Under the pieces are notes generated by a model. It made no database searches, had not been told where the DNA came from, and saw only the letters and a list, made by a program, of their open reading frames with translations. The position numbers and the translations under genes are program-made. Of a stretch of 64,000 bases of DNA, positions 42,059-50,679 are shown piece by piece (position 1 is the first letter of the stretch; every line of letters starts with the position of its first letter). Source of the DNA: Flavobacteriaceae bacterium (GTDB taxonomy: Bacteria; Bacteroidota; Bacteroidia; Flavobacteriales; Flavobacteriaceae); NCBI GenBank assembly GCA_024644745.1, contig JAHEHF010000001.1, positions 1 to 64,000 of the forward strand, in the 5' to 3' direction.

Positions 42059-43321
42059 TTATTCCTTTCGTTCCAATTCAAATACTGTGATTTCGGGCCA
42101 GATACCTACCCTCCCCGGAAAACCGAGAAATCCAAAACCTCTGTTGACATATAACAACTGCCCTTCTTTTTCATATAGACCGGCCCATTGCGGGTAAACA
42201 TATTTAATGGGAGACCATTTAAAACCCGGGATTTCTATACCGAGCTGCATGCCGTGCGTATGGCCAGATAAAGTCAGGTCAAAGTGGACGGGATGAGCAA
42301 CTGCCTTTTTGTTCCAATGCGTCGGGTCATGCGTCATCAAAATCTTAAAGCCGGCAGTTTCTAAGCCTTTCAGAGCCACATCCAGATCTCCTTTTCGGGG
42401 AAAAGGTGGATTCCCCCAGTTTTCAACGCCATAGATCCCAATTTCATCATCTCCTTTGCGAACTGTTGCATTCTCATTGTTCAACAAGGTAAAACCCAAT
42501 TCCTTCTGATAATCATAAAGCAGTTGCATATTGTCTTTTTTATCCTGCTCCGAATCCCACTTTTTGTAATCACCGTAATCATGATTTCCTAAAATGGAAA
42601 AAATCCCGTCAGGAGCACTCAGTTTCTTAAAGTCCTCAATAAACGGCAGGATCTCCCGTGAGTCATTATTTACAAGGTCACCTGTAAATAGAATCAAATC
42701 CGCATTTTGCTGATTGACCATCTCAATGCCTTCCTGAATCGCATCCCTGTTGTCAAAACTACCCGCATGTATATCGGAAATTTGAACAATTTTATACCCG
42801 CTAAAGGCCTTCGGCAGGTTTTTTAAAGAAAGTTTAACCTGATTAACCTTGAAATTGTATTTACCTCTGGTAATTCCAAAGAGCATAGAGGCAAAGGGTA
42901 TGGACGCGACGATCAGTCCGGTTTGTCTGATAAAATTTCTTCTGCCATTTTTCGTTTGCGTCACTTTTTCGGTTCTGAATAAATTTAAAAGGAACAAAAA
43001 AACCAGTTTCAAAAGTCGTACAAGGTCTTCAGAAAGGAAGAACAGGATGAGCAATAATTTAAATCCAAAAAAAGAAAAGAAAAAACCTATGAATAAATTC
43101 TGTACCAGGTTCACCTGAAGCGGTTTTAACATAAACGTGGTGTACAGAAAATAAAACCCGATATAACCCATGCAGACGGCCACAAAGTAAAGAATGACTA
43201 AAAAATGCTTCCACTTGTGCGTGCGCATGCTCCTTTGCAATGCCAAATAAACATAAGCATCCATGCCCAAAAGGACAAGCATGGTCCAATAAATATTAAT
43301 AGAAATATTTCTTGTCGACAT
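42059..43321 (-). CDS. membrane-anchored metallophosphoesterase (YkuE-like)
   Basis: Calcineurin-like phosphoesterase of 420 residues. The first 125 residues contain four hydrophobic segments. Then comes a twin-arginine-like signal RRNFIRQTG (about 125-133) before the catalytic domain, which would place the domain outside the cytoplasm. All metal motifs are present: ISDIHAG (about 180), FTGDLVNN (about 215), LGNHDYGD (about 246), MTHDPTHW (about 335) and LSGHTHGMQLG (about 355). Substrates of this family range from nucleotides to lipid headgroups, and none can be chosen here. The gene directly abuts proline dehydrogenase and ytxJ. Confidence 0.9.
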   Translation of the reverse strand: MSTRNISINIYWTMLVLLGMDAYVYLALQRSMRTHKWKHFLVILYFVAVCMGYIGFYFLYTTFMLKPLQVNLVQNLFIGFFFSFFGFKLLLILFFLSEDLVRLLKLVFLFLLNLFRTEKVTQTKNGRRNFIRQTGLIVASIPFASMLFGITRGKYNFKVNQVKLSLKNLPKAFSGYKIVQISDIHAGSFDNRDAIQEGIEMVNQQNADLILFTGDLVNNDSREILPFIEDFKKLSAPDGIFSILGNHDYGDYKKWDSEQDKKDNMQLLYDYQKELGFTLLNNENATVRKGDDEIGIYGVENWGNPPFPRKGDLDVALKGLETAGFKILMTHDPTHWNKKAVAHPVHFDLTLSGHTHGMQLGIEIPGFKWSPIKYVYPQWAGLYEKEGQLLYVNRGFGFLGFPGRVGIWPEITVFELERKE

Positions 43322-44488
43322 TTAAACTTTTCTACGCTTCTTCTCTCTGCTGATCAAATCCAGTTCGCGGTTGGTTTGCCCGGCAACAGATGTGTTTTCC
43401 TCGGCCCGTCTGATCAGGTAGGGCATCACGTCTTTAACCGGTCCGAACGGAAGGTATTTTGCCACATTGAATCCTTGTGCTGCAAGATTAAAGGAAATAT
43501 GATCACTCATTCCGTAAAGCTGGCCGAACCATAATCTCGGGTCTGATTTTGAATAGTCAGATGTATTGATCTTATCCATGAAAAGGTAAGAGCTTTCCTC
43601 ATTGTGCGTACCGCAAAAAATGGCCATGTCTTCCAGGTTTTCAAACATATAATCAAGAACCGCATTAAAATTTTCATCAGTCAATGCCTTGGTGGCACAA
43701 ATGGGGTCCTGGTATTTTTTAATCTGGGCTCGTTCCCTTTCTTTTTCCATATAGGCGCCCCGAACCAGTTTCATTCCTATTTTAAAACCCTTTTCACGTG
43801 ACCTTTGATGTAATTTTTTCAAATAATCCATTCGGTCATGACGGTACAATTGCAGGGTGCTGAATATGATGACTTTCTTCTTATTGTATTGTTCCATGAG
43901 AGATTCAAGAATATCATCTGCTGCATCTTGCATCCAGCTTTCCTCAGCGTCGACCAACAGGCAGACATCCTGATCAAAACAGGCCTTGGCCACGCGGTCA
44001 TAACGATCTAACACACGTTGCCATTCGAGCTTCTCATCCTCGGTCAAAACAGCCTTTTCAGATACTTTCTGGTATATTTTCAGCCTGCCGAAACCCGTGG
44101 GTTTAAAAACGGCAAAAGGCAAGGCCTCTTTTTCCTTGACGAATTGAATCAGAGCCAAAGATTTTTCCATGACCCTGTCAAACTGTGTCTCTTCTTCCTT
44201 TCCTTCCACAGAATAATCTAGTACAGAATATACTCCTTTACTGAACATTTTATCAATGATGGGCATGCAATCCTTTTCATTGACTCCCCCACAGAAATGA
44301 TCAAAAACACTGGCTCTGATCAAACCCTCAACAGGAAGAGATGATTTCAAGGCAAATTTTGTTACAGCAGTGCCAATTTTAACCAGGGGTTCACTTTTGA
44401 TTAAGCGGAACAGAAAATAGGCGCGTTCCAGCTCTGAATCCGATTTTAAACCAAAGGCTACTTCAGTATTATTAAAAAGATGATCCAT
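43322..44488 (-). CDS. proline dehydrogenase
   Basis: FAD enzyme oxidising proline to pyrroline-5-carboxylate, of the single-function type (388 residues) rather than the large PutA. The beta/alpha barrel motifs are present: FAVFKPTGFG (about 121-130), VDAEESW (about 190-196), GMKLVRGAYMEKERERA (about 240-256, substrate binding) and AEENTSVAGQTNRELDLI near the C-terminus. I used the ATG at 44488 because homologues start with the DHLFNNTEVAFGLKSD segment; a GTG at 44506 is also in frame. The next gene starts on the base after its stop. aroB is divergent. Pyrroline-5-carboxylate dehydrogenase is not in the window. Confidence 0.9.
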   Translation of the reverse strand: MDHLFNNTEVAFGLKSDSELERAYFLFRLIKSEPLVKIGTAVTKFALKSSLPVEGLIRASVFDHFCGGVNEKDCMPIIDKMFSKGVYSVLDYSVEGKEEETQFDRVMEKSLALIQFVKEKEALPFAVFKPTGFGRLKIYQKVSEKAVLTEDEKLEWQRVLDRYDRVAKACFDQDVCLLVDAEESWMQDAADDILESLMEQYNKKKVIIFSTLQLYRHDRMDYLKKLHQRSREKGFKIGMKLVRGAYMEKERERAQIKKYQDPICATKALTDENFNAVLDYMFENLEDMAIFCGTHNEESSYLFMDKINTSDYSKSDPRLWFGQLYGMSDHISFNLAAQGFNVAKYLPFGPVKDVMPYLIRRAEENTSVAGQTNRELDLISREKKRRKV

Positions 44489-44575
44489 GTATTTTTTATT
44501 TTCCACAAAGATACTCAGTGTGATTTATTTTTTTCAAATATTTCACCGTTATTTGCATGACAAAAGTTCAATTTT

Positions 44576-45646
44576 ATGACCTCAATATTATCTACCGATT
44601 ATTACGTGCATTTTCAGGAAAATGCCTATGCTGCTTTGCATGAATACTTGGAGAAAAATTTTTGCTCAAAAATTTTCATACTGGTCGATTCCAATACAAA
44701 AAAATACTGTTTGCAGGGCTTTCTTGACAAAGCAAATTTAAATCTGAGCCATGAGGTTATTGAGATCAGTGCAGGCGAAGCCTATAAAAATATTGATACC
44801 TGCAGTTTTCTATGGAACCAATTATCGGACCTTGGTGCAGACAGAAAGTCGCTTATGATCAACCTCGGAGGCGGTGTGATCACAGACATGGGCGGCTTTG
44901 TTGCCTCCACTTTTAAAAGAGGAATTAATTTTATCAATATACCTACTACCCTTCTGAGTATGGTCGATGCATCGGTTGGTGGAAAAACAGGGGTGGATCT
45001 GGGCGTATTGAAAAACCAGATAGGGCTTTTCAGCAATCCCGAAATGGTGCTGATCGATATGGACTTTCTAAAAACCGTTTCGAAAAGAGAAATGAGGTCC
45101 GGTCTGGCCGAAATCATTAAATACGGCTTCACTTTTGACAGGCAGCTTTGGGAACAGATTCAAAATTTTACCGACATAGACCTGAAAAAAATTACCCATT
45201 TGATTCACAGATCTATAGAGATCAAAAATGATGTGGTGCTGCAGGACCTTCTCGAAAATAACCTTCGGAAATCCTTGAACTTTGGACACACCGCAGGACA
45301 TGCCATAGAATCCTATTTTCTTGAATCCACCTCCAAACCGGATCTGACCCATGGGGAAGCGATCGCAGTAGGTATGATCATTGAATTGTATTATTCTGTG
45401 AAACTCAATGGTTTCCCTCTTGACCTGACTCATGAGCTAAAAGCATTTGTTCAAGGGTTTTACGGAGATTTCACTATTGAAACGGATGATCTTGACAAGA
45501 TCATTGGACTGATGAAATACGACAAAAAAAACGTCAGCGGCAAAGTAAATTTTGTGTTGCTTGAAGGTATGGAAAAATGCCGGATGGATGTACAGATCAA
45601 TCCGGAGCTCGTAAGAGAAGGATTCTTGTACTATATGCAAAAATAA
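44576..45646 (+). CDS. aroB: 3-dehydroquinate synthase
   Basis: Second step of the shikimate pathway, converting DAHP to 3-dehydroquinate using NAD and zinc. The 356 residues include the NAD-binding GGGVITDMGGFVASTFKRG (about 99-117) and IPTTLLSMVDASVGGKTGVD (about 122-141), and the zinc ligands are expected in FGHTAGHAIES (about 240) and HGEAIAVGM (about 260). Length and motifs are typical. It is transcribed alone from the plus strand, divergent from proline dehydrogenase and convergent with bshA. Confidence 0.96.
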   Translation: MTSILSTDYYVHFQENAYAALHEYLEKNFCSKIFILVDSNTKKYCLQGFLDKANLNLSHEVIEISAGEAYKNIDTCSFLWNQLSDLGADRKSLMINLGGGVITDMGGFVASTFKRGINFINIPTTLLSMVDASVGGKTGVDLGVLKNQIGLFSNPEMVLIDMDFLKTVSKREMRSGLAEIIKYGFTFDRQLWEQIQNFTDIDLKKITHLIHRSIEIKNDVVLQDLLENNLRKSLNFGHTAGHAIESYFLESTSKPDLTHGEAIAVGMIIELYYSVKLNGFPLDLTHELKAFVQGFYGDFTIETDDLDKIIGLMKYDKKNVSGKVNFVLLEGMEKCRMDVQINPELVREGFLYYMQK

Positions 45647-45670
45647 AACAGATCGGAGTGATTGGTTTGT

Positions 45671-46804
45671 CTACATTTGATTTTTGATCACACGCCTGTA
45701 CAACTCTTCATATTTGGGGAGGATCTTGTCAATTGAAAACTGGTGCGCCGATTCATAAGCATTATTTTTAAATTCTTCCAGACGCTGATCGTTTTCGAGG
45801 ATATAGATTGCATTTTTTGCCATATCATCCACGTCGCCAACATTACTCAAAAATCCTGTCACACCATGGATGTTTACCTCTGGCAGGCCTCCGGTATTAC
45901 TCGAAATAACAGGAGTTTTTTCTGCCATGGCCTCCAATGCAGCCAGTCCAAAACTTTCAGTCTCAGAAGGTAAAAGGAATAAATCAGTAAGGTAAAGAAT
46001 TTTTCTGATCTCGTCGCTTTTTCCCAAGAAGAGAACCTTTTCATTAATGCCCAGCTCCTTGGCCAGCAGATTGGCCTTTTCTTTATCAGGGCCGTCTCCA
46101 ACCAAAATAAGCTTGGCAGGTATCTGTTGCTGTACCTTATGGAAAATTCTTAGTACATCAAGGATCCTTTTAACGGGTCTTAAGTTACTGACATGAGTCA
46201 TGATCCTTTCTCCCGGATCCGCGAGATTGCATCTCAGTAATTCGTCCTTTTCAATGGCTTCTATTTTTTCAAAATCAATGAAATTATATATGACCTCAAT
46301 TTCCTTTTTAATGCTAAAAAGCCTTAGCGTATCATTTTTTAAACTCTGAGAAACGGTAGTGACCGCATCAGAATGGTTGATGCTGAATTCAACTGCAGGC
46401 TTATAAACAGGGTGGCTCCCTACCAGGGTGATATCTGTTCCATGCAGGGTTGTCACGATCGGAATGTCTATACCAATGTCTTTGAGCATCTGCTTTGCCA
46501 TATAAGCAGCATAGGCATGCGGAATGGCGTAATGCACGTGCAAAAGGTCCAGTTTGTATTTCTCTACAGATTCTACCAACTTACTTGACAGGGCAAGATT
46601 GTAAGGCTGGTAATGAAATAATGGATAATTTTCAACAAAAACTTCATGAAAATGAAGGTTGTGGTTCAAAAAATTTAATTTGACAGGTTGGTGGGAAGTT
46701 ACAAAGTGAATCTGGTGTCCTTTTTGAGCCAGGGCCATTCCTAATTCTGTGGCTACAACACCACTTCCCCCATAGGTTGGATAACAAACTATTCCTATAT
46801 TCAT
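45671..46804 (-). CDS. bshA: N-acetyl-alpha-D-glucosaminyl L-malate synthase BshA
   Basis: First enzyme of bacillithiol synthesis: transfers GlcNAc from UDP-GlcNAc to L-malate. A family-4 glycosyltransferase of 377 residues with the N-terminal acceptor domain beginning MNIGIVCYPTYGGSGVVATE, the signature of BshA, and the C-terminal donor domain with LPSETESFGLAALEAMAEKT (about 279-298), which carries the two Glu of the EX7E motif. bshB and bshC are not in the window. It supports a thiol-redox role for the nearby ytxJ. It is a single-gene unit, convergent with aroB. Confidence 0.93.
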   Translation of the reverse strand: MNIGIVCYPTYGGSGVVATELGMALAQKGHQIHFVTSHQPVKLNFLNHNLHFHEVFVENYPLFHYQPYNLALSSKLVESVEKYKLDLLHVHYAIPHAYAAYMAKQMLKDIGIDIPIVTTLHGTDITLVGSHPVYKPAVEFSINHSDAVTTVSQSLKNDTLRLFSIKKEIEVIYNFIDFEKIEAIEKDELLRCNLADPGERIMTHVSNLRPVKRILDVLRIFHKVQQQIPAKLILVGDGPDKEKANLLAKELGINEKVLFLGKSDEIRKILYLTDLFLLPSETESFGLAALEAMAEKTPVISSNTGGLPEVNIHGVTGFLSNVGDVDDMAKNAIYILENDQRLEEFKNNAYESAHQFSIDKILPKYEELYRRVIKNQM

Positions 46805-46961
46805 ATTTATTTTTTAGACTAATGAAGTCGTATTAATTATTCATACTTACAATTAAAATCAATTCTCCTTAACAGATAAAAGATTTTAAATTAACTTGAA
46901 CGATTCCTCATTGAGAAATTTTTCGAATTCCAGACCTACAGACAGATTGAAGGAATAATTG

Positions 46962-46969
46962 TAAATTTG
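46962..46969 (+). promoter_or_regulatory. -7 promoter element of the CoA pyrophosphatase gene
   Basis: TAAATTTG is a perfect TAnnTTTG match ending 24 bp before the ATG at 46994. No TTG is found at the ideal distance, so only the -7 element is assigned. Confidence 0.4.
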
Positions 46970-46993
46970 CATTTGTAAAAATATTACTTTTCA

Positions 46994-47632
46994 ATGGAAT
47001 TTGATCACTTTTTATCCTTGATTTCAAAGCTTGACCGGTTAGAAAGCAAGGGTGTCATATCTCATTTAAAAATGATCCCGAAAGAAAGACGGATGCCAGA
47101 TCTTGACAAGATTCAAAATAAAGATATAAAAAGGGCGGCTGTATTGGCCCTTTTTTATCCGGGAAATAAAAATGAAACTTTTTTTTTATTGACATTGAGA
47201 GCCAACTACAGGGGAACCCATGGAGCACAGATAAGTTTTCCGGGAGGCAAATTTGAAGAAAGTGATCAAAGCCTTAAAAAAACGGCTCTCCGTGAAGCCT
47301 ATGAAGAGGTGGGCGTTCGAATGGATGAGGTCATCATAAAAAAGACATTGACAGACACCTTTATTCCTCCAAGCAATTTTTTGGTAAGACCCTATTTGGG
47401 AATCACAGCGCAGCGGCCTGTATTCAACATCAACCATGAAGTCGACCAGGTTATTGAAGTACAACTGGCCGACCTGCTGGACGATTCCACGGTGACCACG
47501 CAAAATCTGACAACAAGTTATATGAAAAATATTGATGTCCCCTGTTTCAGATTCAATGATCAGACGGTTTGGGGCGCTACTGCGATGATGTTGAGTGAAA
47601 TTAAAGACTTAATCAAAGAAAATCTACATTAA
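46994..47632 (+). CDS. NUDIX hydrolase, probable CoA pyrophosphatase
   Basis: A 212-residue NUDIX protein cleaving coenzyme A or related diphosphates. The NUDIX box appears as GGKFEESDQSLKKTALREAY (about 76-95) continuing into EEVGV, and just upstream RGTHGAQISFPGG matches the CoA-pyrophosphatase signature in which a LLTKR/HxGQ region precedes the box. No signal peptide. It is followed by an acyltransferase gene 32 bp away that may have its own -7 element (47639-47646). A role in CoA turnover is a family-level inference. Confidence 0.85.
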   Translation: MEFDHFLSLISKLDRLESKGVISHLKMIPKERRMPDLDKIQNKDIKRAAVLALFYPGNKNETFFLLTLRANYRGTHGAQISFPGGKFEESDQSLKKTALREAYEEVGVRMDEVIIKKTLTDTFIPPSNFLVRPYLGITAQRPVFNINHEVDQVIEVQLADLLDDSTVTTQNLTTSYMKNIDVPCFRFNDQTVWGATAMMLSEIKDLIKENLH

Positions 47633-47638
47633 TTTTTT

Positions 47639-47646
47639 TAAGTTTG
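47639..47646 (+). promoter_or_regulatory. -7 promoter element of the acyltransferase gene
   Basis: TAAGTTTG matches TAnnTTTG and ends 18 bp before the ATG at 47665. It would give the acyltransferase gene its own transcript in addition to read-through from the NUDIX gene. Confidence 0.4.
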
Positions 47647-47664
47647 TTGCGCAAATATTAAAGA

Positions 47665-48477
47665 ATGGCTTTATTTAAAAAAGATGTCTTCGGAAATAGT
47701 CTTTTTATTAAAAAAACTTTGATCCGGATATTGGGTTTGTTTTCGCACAGAAGGTATCGGGGGTTCAACGAATTACAAATTGAAGGATCCGAAATCATTA
47801 GAGATTTACCGGAAAACAATGTCCTTTTCGTTGCGAATCATCAAACCTATTTTGCTGACGTTGCTGCCATGTTGCACGTGTTTAATGCCGCTTTGAGCGG
47901 ACGTGTGGATAGCATAAAGGATGTTGGCTATTTGTGGCAGCCAAAACTAAACATATATTTTGTGGCAGCGAAAGAAACCATGCGTGCCGGCATACTGCCG
48001 AAGATCATGGCTTACGGGGGCTCAATTTCTATTGAAAGAACCTGGAGAGAAAAAGGAAAAGAGGTCAAAAAACAGGTGAAATTATCGGATGTCTCCAATA
48101 TCACCAAGGCCTTGAAAGATGGTTGGGTCATTACATTTCCTCAGGGTACAACAACACCATTTAAACCCATCAGAAGGGGAACTGCTCATATTATAAGACA
48201 AAACAAGCCGATTGTCATACCCGTGGTCATTGACGGATTCAGGAGGTCCTTTGACAAAAAAGGCCTGATGATCAAAAAAAGAGGGATTTTACAATCCATG
48301 GTTATTAAAAAGCCAATGGATATTGATTATGAAAATGACAGCATTGATGACATTGTTGAAAAGCTGCAATATGCCATCGAACAACACCCCTCATTTCTCA
48401 AAGTGACCAAGGTGGAAGATTATGATAAAAGCGAGAAAGAACTCAATAAAAAAAGAGAATTCTGGGACTTGTATTAA
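47665..48477 (+). CDS. lysophospholipid acyltransferase family protein (PlsC-like)
   Basis: Membrane-associated acyltransferase of 270 residues, likely making phosphatidic acid from 1-acyl-glycerol-3-phosphate. The acyltransferase blocks are present: NHQTYFADVAAML (about 57-69) holds the catalytic His, GGSISIERTWR (about 111-121), FPQGTTTPFKPIRRGTAHI (about 155-173) and IPVVIDGF (about 182-189). The first block has five residues between His and Asp instead of the classical four, a variant of the NHX4D motif. It may be a membrane lipid or ornithine-lipid enzyme; the substrate is not resolvable. A terminator shared with dps follows. Confidence 0.85.
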   Translation: MALFKKDVFGNSLFIKKTLIRILGLFSHRRYRGFNELQIEGSEIIRDLPENNVLFVANHQTYFADVAAMLHVFNAALSGRVDSIKDVGYLWQPKLNIYFVAAKETMRAGILPKIMAYGGSISIERTWREKGKEVKKQVKLSDVSNITKALKDGWVITFPQGTTTPFKPIRRGTAHIIRQNKPIVIPVVIDGFRRSFDKKGLMIKKRGILQSMVIKKPMDIDYENDSIDDIVEKLQYAIEQHPSFLKVTKVEDYDKSEKELNKKREFWDLY

Positions 48478-48511
48478 AAAAAACACCCATCAATTGATGG
48501 GTGTTTTTTTT
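48478..48511. terminator. bidirectional terminator between the acyltransferase gene and dps
   Basis: A perfect 22-bp palindrome (48483-48504, ACACCCATCAA paired with TTGATGGGTGT) flanked by A and T runs. It lies directly between two convergent genes and can act in both directions. Confidence 0.85.
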
Positions 48512-48521
48512 ATTGCATCTG

Positions 48522-48995
48522 TCATGATAGCCAGGCCTTCATCATCCAAACTGTTTTTTCCTGTTCAGCAATAAAGTCGCTCATCATCGCATTTGTACCT
48601 TCATCAACAGCTTCTTCAGACTGAATCAATATTTGCCTTTCGATCTCAAGCAGCCTGGTAAGCGATTTAACGATCAGGTCAACAGATGCGATGTCATCGG
48701 AAATGTTTTTGCCAACAGGCACCTTGGCCAATTCCACGTAATCTGAAAAGGTATGCAAAGGGGTACCTTCCAGCGTGAGAATCCGCTCTGCAATCATGTC
48801 TATTTTCTCTTGTGAATCTGTGTATAGTTCTTCGAACTTTGCGTGTAATTCAAAAAAGGATTTACCCTTAATATTCCAGTGTAATCCTCTCAAATTCTGG
48901 TAATAAATTTGAAAATTTGCCAGTAGTTCATTTAAACTCATGTTTAATTCGGCTACTTTTTTCCTGTCCAATCCTAACATCGTTTTAGTCATCAT
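48522..48995 (-). CDS. dps: DNA-protecting ferritin-like protein Dps
   Basis: Stress protein of 157 residues forming a dodecamer that oxidises iron and shields DNA. Ferroxidase-site residues are visible: NLRGLHWNIKGKSFFELHAK (about 32-51) with His, and the EELYTDSQEKIDMIAERI helix (about 54-71) with the Asp and Glu. The frame extends to a TTG at 49028, but the ATG at 48995 (or 48992) gives the usual N-terminus, so that is used. The gene is divergent from oxyR with 101 bp between, matching the peroxide-response pairing known in other bacteria. Confidence 0.95.
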   Translation of the reverse strand: MMTKTMLGLDRKKVAELNMSLNELLANFQIYYQNLRGLHWNIKGKSFFELHAKFEELYTDSQEKIDMIAERILTLEGTPLHTFSDYVELAKVPVGKNISDDIASVDLIVKSLTRLLEIERQILIQSEEAVDEGTNAMMSDFIAEQEKTVWMMKAWLS

Positions 48996-49057
48996 TTCTT
49001 GATTTTTAATTTCATTCAAATTTCGCAAAAATTGATCGTTTTATTTGATCAGGTTTA

Positions 49058-49082
49058 TTGATAGTTTTAATATCTTTATCAA
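49058..49082. promoter_or_regulatory. candidate OxyR binding region between dps and oxyR
   Basis: TTGATA (49058-49063) and TATCAA (49077-49082) form an inverted repeat separated by 13 bp. Inside it, ATAGTTTTAATATCT (49061-49075) agrees at 8 of 10 fixed positions with the E. coli OxyR half-site ATAGnTnnnAnCTAT. A TATCTTTA -7-like element overlaps the site (49071-49078). Binding is inferred. Confidence 0.35.
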
Positions 49083-49096
49083 AAAAATTGATACCT

Positions 49097-50050
49097 ATGA
49101 CGATTACGCAATTGAAATATGTGCTGGCTGTAGCAGAATATAAAAACTTTACACAGGCAGCAGAGCATAGTTACGTCACACAACCCACCCTTTCGATGCA
49201 AATTCAAAAATTGGAAGATGAACTGGATGTTACCATTTTCAACAGAAAGAAGAAACCCATAGAACTGACCACAATTGGTGAAAAAATTATCAGACAAGCC
49301 AGGCTTATCGTGGATGAAAGCAATCGGATCACGGATATCGTAGATCAGCAAAAGGGATTTATTGGAGGAGAATTCAAACTTGGGATCATTCCCACTATTT
49401 TGCCCACATTGCTCCCTTATTTTCTCAAAAATTTTTTAAAGAAGTATCCCAAGGTCAAATTGATGATTGAAGAATTGACCACAGAGGAGATCATCAAAAA
49501 ATTAAATGACGGGCACCTTGACGCAGGTATTGCGGCCACGCCATTGGAAAATGAAGCCATCAAAGAAAGGCCTCTGTATTATGAGCCTTTTGTCGCATTC
49601 GTTTCGGATGACCACCGCTTATCGGCAAAAGAATATATTTCAGAAGATGAATTGGATATTGATGATGTCTTGCTTTTAGAAGAAGGGCATTGCTTTACAA
49701 ACAGCGTCATCAATATTTGTAAGAACAAAAATATGATGGACCATCGTCAGTTCCAGCTTGAAAGCGGAAGCATCGATACGCTGATTAAACTGAGTAAGGA
49801 AGGTTTGGGTATGACGCTCATCCCATATCTGCATACCTTGGAACTTCCCGAACAAGACCAGCAATTCCTCAAACAATTCGAAAATACCGTTCCTGCAAGA
49901 GAAGTGAGCCTGATCTATCACAAGTCACAACTGAAAATGCAACTCATAGAAGCCTTAAAAAACTCCATAGATGCAGTCATCAGAGGAGCAATTACCTTTC
50001 AGGATGTAAAGATAATCAGTCCACTGAACAAGAAATCAGTAGAAGTTTAG
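49097..50050 (+). CDS. oxyR: LysR family hydrogen-peroxide regulator OxyR
   Basis: Redox-sensing LysR-type activator of 317 residues. The helix-turn-helix is at about 17-47 (NFTQAAEHSYVTQPTLSMQI). The regulatory domain has EEGHCFTNSVINIC, and counting from the ATG at 49097 places its cysteines exactly at residues 199 and 208, the same numbers and spacing as the E. coli disulfide pair C199/C208. I chose that ATG; a longer frame to 49058 adds 13 untypical residues. It is divergent from dps, its expected target, with a possible binding site between them (49058-49082). Confidence 0.93.
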   Translation: MTITQLKYVLAVAEYKNFTQAAEHSYVTQPTLSMQIQKLEDELDVTIFNRKKKPIELTTIGEKIIRQARLIVDESNRITDIVDQQKGFIGGEFKLGIIPTILPTLLPYFLKNFLKKYPKVKLMIEELTTEEIIKKLNDGHLDAGIAATPLENEAIKERPLYYEPFVAFVSDDHRLSAKEYISEDELDIDDVLLLEEGHCFTNSVINICKNKNMMDHRQFQLESGSIDTLIKLSKEGLGMTLIPYLHTLELPEQDQQFLKQFENTVPAREVSLIYHKSQLKMQLIEALKNSIDAVIRGAITFQDVKIISPLNKKSVEV

Positions 50051-50052
50051 GT

Positions 50053-50250
50053 TTATTTTTCAATAAGGGCTATACTCGGGTACAGCTCCGGTCTGTCTGC
50101 CGTATATTGCAACAGCCAGATTCTCAATTCTTCAACTTCAAATGGTAATAACCTTTTCACAGCTTTTTTTAATTCCTTACAAAACAAATGAACATCAAAA
50201 CTAACTTTTTTCAAAATTGTCTTGGTGTAATCTAATATTGCTCTTGCCAT
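50053..50250 (-). CDS. small conserved hypothetical protein, 65 residues
   Basis: A short, basic, helical protein with the pattern MARAILDYTKTILKKVSF and LFCKELKKAVKRLLPFEVEE. I have no function for it; proteins of this size and pattern occur widely in flavobacteria as hypothetical proteins. No membrane segment or signal peptide. It faces oxyR convergently with only 2 bp between the stops, which makes an intact frame of this length meaningful. It may share a transcript with nothing else. Confidence 0.6.
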   Translation of the reverse strand: MARAILDYTKTILKKVSFDVHLFCKELKKAVKRLLPFEVEELRIWLLQYTADRPELYPSIALIEK

Positions 50251-50354
50251 AAATATCTTTTTTTAAAAAATATACAACGCATTCTTAGGAACACTTCGTA
50301 CAAAGTAACGAATTTTTTTTTAATTGCAAAATTTGAAATTCAAAATACAGAATA

Positions 50355-50627
50355 TCAATGTGTTAGCTTTGAAATGTCTTTGGACATCTTTTCGTGCTTT
50401 TTATTTAGTTCGGTGCGCAACCCTTTAAAATGCGACTTATAGTCCTCAATATCATTTTGATACAACTTTTCAATTATCTCGTCGAAAGTTGTAATGGCTT
50501 CCTCAATGATCTTTTCTGCCTTTTCATAGTTCTTGTCATCTCCTGAAAGCTGACTTTCATAACACTGCTCTATCACTTCTGACAAAACATTGTTTACTTC
50601 CTTCTTGAATAATCTTATACTGGCCAT
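50355..50627 (-). CDS. small conserved helical hypothetical protein, 90 residues
   Basis: A highly charged helical protein without cysteines, e.g. YEKAEKIIEEAITTFDEIIE (about 34-53) and GLRTELNKKHEKMSKDISK near the end. Unknown family to me. No signal peptide. It follows kdnB on the same strand after 52 bp and is separated from the 65-residue gene downstream by 104 bp, so its transcription could continue from the kdn operon. A role in that pathway has no support beyond position. Confidence 0.65.
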   Translation of the reverse strand: MASIRLFKKEVNNVLSEVIEQCYESQLSGDDKNYEKAEKIIEEAITTFDEIIEKLYQNDIEDYKSHFKGLRTELNKKHEKMSKDISKLTH

Positions 50628-50679
50628 AATGCTAATTTTTCTGGTTTATTTATTATTTTATCTCTTGCTGGTCCTATAA

